From Phenylobacterium sp. (GTDB lineage: Bacteria; Pseudomonadota; Alphaproteobacteria; Caulobacterales; Caulobacteraceae), in assembly GCF_016793285.1 (NCBI RefSeq), contig NZ_JAEUMO010000032.1:21249-85248 (forward strand): a stretch of DNA of 64,000 bases, given 5' to 3'. The notes under the pieces were generated by a model, which saw nothing but the letters and a program-made list of their open reading frames with translations, was not told the DNA's origin and ran no database searches. Position numbers and translations under genes: made by a program. This document shows positions 60,949 through 64,000 of this stretch, one piece after another. Within the stretch, counting starts at the first letter, position 1; the number at the start of each line of letters is the position of its first letter.

Positions 60949-61154
60949 TTTGGGGAGGAACTCCGTACTCTGGTCGCTGAACAGCCCGCCCAGCCGTCGC
61001 TGGATCGTCGCCAAACGCGGCCCCCGCCGGACGGTTCTATGGCGAAGGGTTGTTCGTTCCGTATCTGTGGCTGAGGGGCCACAATCGGCGCTGACGGCCC
61101 GCCGCGACGTGCTAATCAGGGCAAACAGCGTGCCCGGGGGCAGGAGTTACTCGA

Positions 61155-62270
61155 ATGACCGAAGCGGTGATCGCGGCCACGGGCCTCTACACGCCGCCCC
61201 ACAGCCTCTCGAACGCCGAGCTGGTCGAGACCTTCAACGCCTACGTCGAACGCTTCAACGCCGCCAATGCCGACGCCATCGCAGCGGGCGAAGTCGCCGC
61301 GCTCGCCCCCTCCTCGCCCGAGTTCATCGAGAAGGCGTCGGGCATCAAGTCGCGGTTCGTCATCGACAAGACCGGCCTGGTCGACCCCGAGCGCATGGCG
61401 CCGAACATCCCCGAGCGCTCCAACGACGAGATCTCGGTGCTGGCCGAGATCGCGGTGGAGGCGGCGAGGCAGGCCATCGCGGGGTGGGGCAAGGACGCCT
61501 CGCAGATCGACGCGGTGATCTGCGCCGCCTCGAACATGCAGCGGGCCTATCCGGCCATGGCGATCGAGGTGCAGCAGGCGCTGGGGATCGAGGGCTTCGC
61601 CTTCGACATGAACGTGGCGTGCTCGTCGGCCACCTTCGGTATCAAGACGGCGGCCGATTTCGTGACCGGCGGCTCGGCGCGGGCCGTCCTCATGGTCAAT
61701 CCGGAGATCTGCTCTGGCCACCTCAACTTCCGCGACCGCGACAGCCACTTCATCTTCGGCGACGTGGCGACCGCGGTGATCGTGGAGCGGGCCGACCAGG
61801 CGCAGGGCGGCTGGGACATCGTCGGCACGCGGCTGAAGACTCAGTTCTCGAACAACATCCGCAACAACTTCGGCTTCCTGAACCGCGCCGCGCCGGAAGG
61901 CGTCGGGGCGAACGACAAGCTCTTCGTGCAGGAGGGCCGCAAGGTGTTCCGCGAAGTGGTGCCGATGGTCTCGGAGATGATCGTCGGACACGCGAACGAC
62001 CTCGGCATCGACCCGCACGGCCTGAAGCGCATGTGGCTGCACCAGGCCAACATCAACATGAACGAGCTGATCGGGAAGCGCGTGCTGGGCCGCGAGCCTA
62101 CGGCGGCCGAGAACGTGATCATCCTGGACGAGTACGCCAACACCTCCTCCGCCGGCTCGATCATCGCCTTCCACAAGGCCAACGACGACTTCGCCGCCGG
62201 CGAGACCGGCCTGATCTGCTCGTTCGGTGCGGGCTATTCGGCGGGGACGGTGTTCGTCCGGAAGCGGTAG
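61155..62270 (+). CDS. 3-oxoacyl-ACP synthase III-type enzyme
   Basis: A 371-residue thiolase-fold KAS III enzyme. The catalytic triad is seen as Cys in MNVACSSATFG, His in WLHQANINMN and Asn in EYANTSSAGS. It is slightly longer than FabH (about 320) because of an insertion around residues 35-60 (FNAANADAIAAGEVAAL). FabH-type enzymes start fatty acid chains by joining acyl-CoA to malonyl-ACP; a specialised role or a second copy is likely, as no other fab genes are near. The start is ATG 61155. Confidence 0.9.
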   Translation: MTEAVIAATGLYTPPHSLSNAELVETFNAYVERFNAANADAIAAGEVAALAPSSPEFIEKASGIKSRFVIDKTGLVDPERMAPNIPERSNDEISVLAEIAVEAARQAIAGWGKDASQIDAVICAASNMQRAYPAMAIEVQQALGIEGFAFDMNVACSSATFGIKTAADFVTGGSARAVLMVNPEICSGHLNFRDRDSHFIFGDVATAVIVERADQAQGGWDIVGTRLKTQFSNNIRNNFGFLNRAAPEGVGANDKLFVQEGRKVFREVVPMVSEMIVGHANDLGIDPHGLKRMWLHQANINMNELIGKRVLGREPTAAENVIILDEYANTSSAGSIIAFHKANDDFAAGETGLICSFGAGYSAGTVFVRKR

Positions 62271-62293
62271 TCGCCTTCCTTCGCCCTCCTTTT

Positions 62294-62424
62294 GAACGTC
62301 GTGGCCGGGCTTGTCCCGGCCATCCAGACACGCGGGCGCTTCGGGTTGTGTCCGGCAGGCGCCGCTGCGAACCTGCCGAGATCGGTGTCTATGGATGGCC
62401 GGGACAAGCCCGGCCATGACGTTC
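62294..62424. repeat. Paired inverted copies of a dispersed palindrome
   Basis: A unit of about 38 bp (62294-62331, GAACGTCGTGGCCGGGCTTG onward) recurs as an inverted copy at 62385-62424 with only two or three changes. Each unit is itself a palindrome (GGCCGGG...CCCGGCC). This matches the GTCATGGCCGGGCTTGTCCC family common in Bradyrhizobium and other alphaproteobacteria. The whole pair sits between the KAS III gene and the amidohydrolase gene and could form a large hairpin. Confidence 0.85.
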
Positions 62425-62444
62425 CGTGGGGTGGGGTGGCGAGA

Positions 62445-64000
62445 ATGAAGCTTCGACTGGTTCTGGCTGCGACGGCGGCCCTGCTCGCTTCATCCGCTCA
62501 GGGTCAGGCGCCCGCCTACGACCTCATCATCCGCGGCGGGACGATCTACGACGGCTCCGGCGGCCCCGCGTTCAAGGGCGACGTGGGCGTGAAGGGGCAG
62601 CGGATCGTCTGTGTCGGGTCCTGCCCGGCCGGGGCGGCGAAGAAGACCGTCGACGCCGCCGGCAAGGCCGTCGCGCCGGGGTTCATCAACATGCTGTCGT
62701 GGTCGACCGAGAGCCTGATCCACGACGGCCGCGGGCTCTCGGAACTGAAGCAGGGCGTGACCCTGGAGGTGATGGGCGAAGGCGATTCGATGGGGCCGCT
62801 GAACCCGCAGATGAAGGCCCTGGCGATCCAGCGGCAGGGCGACATCAAGTACGCGATCCCCTGGACCTCGCTCGACGAATACCTTCGGTTCCTGGAGAAG
62901 AAGGGCGTCTCGGTGAACGTAGCCTCGTTCGTGGGCGCCGCGACCGTGCGCATCCACGTGCTGGGCGAAGGCGACGTCGATCCGACGCCGGCGCAGCTCG
63001 ACGCGATGCGGGCGCTGGTGAAGCAGGCGATGGAGGACGGCGCGATGGGCGTGGGCTCGTCGCTGATCTATGCGCCGGGGACGTTCGCCGAGACCGACGA
63101 GCTGGCGGCGCTGGTCACCGAAGCCGGCAAGTGCGGCGGCTTCTACATCAGCCACATGCGCTCGGAGGAGAAGCGCCTGCTGGAGGCGGTCGACGAACTG
63201 ATCGAGATCTCGCGGCGCTCGGGGGCTCCGGCCGAGATCTACCACCTGAAGCAGTCGGGCCGGCCCAACTGGGGCAAGCTGGACGCGGTGATCGCCAAGG
63301 TGGAGGCCGCGCGCGCCGCCGGCCAGCGGATCACCGCCGACATGTACACCTACACCGCGGGCTCGACGGGCCTGGACGCGGCGATGCCCACGTGGGTGCA
63401 GGCCGGCGGCGTCGAGCAGTGGATCGCGCGCCTGAAGGACCCGGCCACGCGGGCGAAGGTGAAGGCCGAGATGGACCTGGAGGACGGCGGGTTCGCGAAC
63501 CTGATGCGCTACGCCGGGCCCGAGGGCACGCTGCTGGTCGGCTTCAAGAACCCCAAGCTGAAGGGGCTGACGGGCAAGACACTGGCGCAGGTAGGGAAGG
63601 ATCGGGGCGTCGACGCGCGCGACGCCGCCATCGACCTCGTCATTGAGGACGGCAGCCGCGTGCAGGTGGTCTACTTCCTGATGGACGAGGCCAACGTCGC
63701 CCGCCAGACCGCCCTGCCCTGGGTCAGCTTCGGCTCCGACGCCGAGGGCCAGGCGCCCGAAGGGCCGTTCCTGCTCTCCTCCACCCACCCCCGCGCCTAC
63801 GGCAACTTCAGCCGCCTGCTGGCCAAGTACGTGCGCGACGAGAAGCGCCTCACGCTGGCCGAGGCGGTGCGCAAGCTCAGCGCCCTGCCCGCCCACAACC
63901 TGGGCCTCCACGACCGCGGCACGCTGAAGGTTGGCAACTACGCCGACGTGGTCGTCTTCGACCCGGACAAGATCCAGGACCACGCCACCTTCGAGAAGCC
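62445..64000 (+). CDS. Exported amidohydrolase / D-aminoacylase-like protein (truncated by window end)
   Basis: The first 518 residues of an amidohydrolase-superfamily protein that runs off the window. It has a signal peptide (MKLRLVLAATAALLASSAQG) followed by YDLIIRGGTIYDGSGGP, the standard opening. It resembles N-acyl-D-amino-acid deacylases (D-aminoacylase), including GVGSSLIYAPGTFAETDEL, YISHMRSE, VSFGSDAEG and LPAHNLGLHDRGTL. The usual HXH/HXD metal site after PGFI is replaced by NMLSWSTES, so metal binding must differ from classical members. It is expected to be periplasmic and to act on N-acylated amino acids or peptides. It starts at ATG 62445. Confidence 0.88.
   Translation, partial: MKLRLVLAATAALLASSAQGQAPAYDLIIRGGTIYDGSGGPAFKGDVGVKGQRIVCVGSCPAGAAKKTVDAAGKAVAPGFINMLSWSTESLIHDGRGLSELKQGVTLEVMGEGDSMGPLNPQMKALAIQRQGDIKYAIPWTSLDEYLRFLEKKGVSVNVASFVGAATVRIHVLGEGDVDPTPAQLDAMRALVKQAMEDGAMGVGSSLIYAPGTFAETDELAALVTEAGKCGGFYISHMRSEEKRLLEAVDELIEISRRSGAPAEIYHLKQSGRPNWGKLDAVIAKVEAARAAGQRITADMYTYTAGSTGLDAAMPTWVQAGGVEQWIARLKDPATRAKVKAEMDLEDGGFANLMRYAGPEGTLLVGFKNPKLKGLTGKTLAQVGKDRGVDARDAAIDLVIEDGSRVQVVYFLMDEANVARQTALPWVSFGSDAEGQAPEGPFLLSSTHPRAYGNFSRLLAKYVRDEKRLTLAEAVRKLSALPAHNLGLHDRGTLKVGNYADVVVFDPDKIQDHATFEK

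Overview
This is a GC-rich window (roughly two-thirds G+C by eye) from a flagellated alphaproteobacterium. The best fit is Caulobacteraceae, Phenylobacterium- or Caulobacter-like. The main reason is the block at 44-54 kb: three flagellins with FlaG, FlaF, FlbT, a FlaEY-like protein and a FlmG-like TPR-glycosyltransferase, which is the Caulobacter flagellin-cluster gene set. Dispersed palindromic repeats of alphaproteobacterial type support this. The genus is inference; no rRNA is present.

0-6 kb: a TPP-dependent acetolactate-synthase-type enzyme and an aldehyde dehydrogenase form one operon. A CpdA-type cyclic-nucleotide phosphodiesterase follows, packed against a CHASE2 class III cyclase whose transition-state Asn is Val.

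6-26 kb: the most unusual part, two divergent units sharing a 225-bp intergenic region. Leftward: a multihaem cytochrome, a two-domain GlcG/HbpS-type lipoprotein, a large predicted outer-membrane barrel and a 1325-residue protein with ten CXXCH motifs fused to LVIVD-type repeats. These are the parts expected of an outer-membrane electron conduit. Rightward: a two-partner secretion transporter, its 1275-residue exoprotein with a Gly-Asn hexanucleotide repeat, an exported TPR-CHAT protease-like protein and a glycosyltransferase. A small exported protein and a strong terminator follow.

27-44 kb: mostly housekeeping genes. They are tRNA-Lys, queA-tgt (Tgt lacks its three zinc cysteines), an exonuclease/endonuclease/phosphatase-fold protein, coaD with two cyclophilins and an HD protein, gyrA, an SDR, two tandem 2-oxoglutarate oxygenases with thioredoxin-like N-termini, a DUF3617-like protein with kynA, and ssb.

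44-54 kb: the flagellin locus. Two near-identical flagellins and flaG each carry a sigma-54-like GG-N10-GC element 73-74 nt before the start codon. flbT-flaF and the FlmG-like gene diverge from a shared region.

54-64 kb: an orphan MoxR ATPase, a lipoprotein whose stop codon lies in a dispersed palindrome, a universal stress protein, an HD hydrolase, a NrtR-like regulator, a sterol desaturase family protein, a small outer-membrane barrel, a KAS III enzyme and an exported amidohydrolase cut off by the window end.

Functions come from recognised motifs and family memory; no database search was run. Start codons were chosen from signal peptides, ribosome-binding sites and overlaps, and are noted where they matter.
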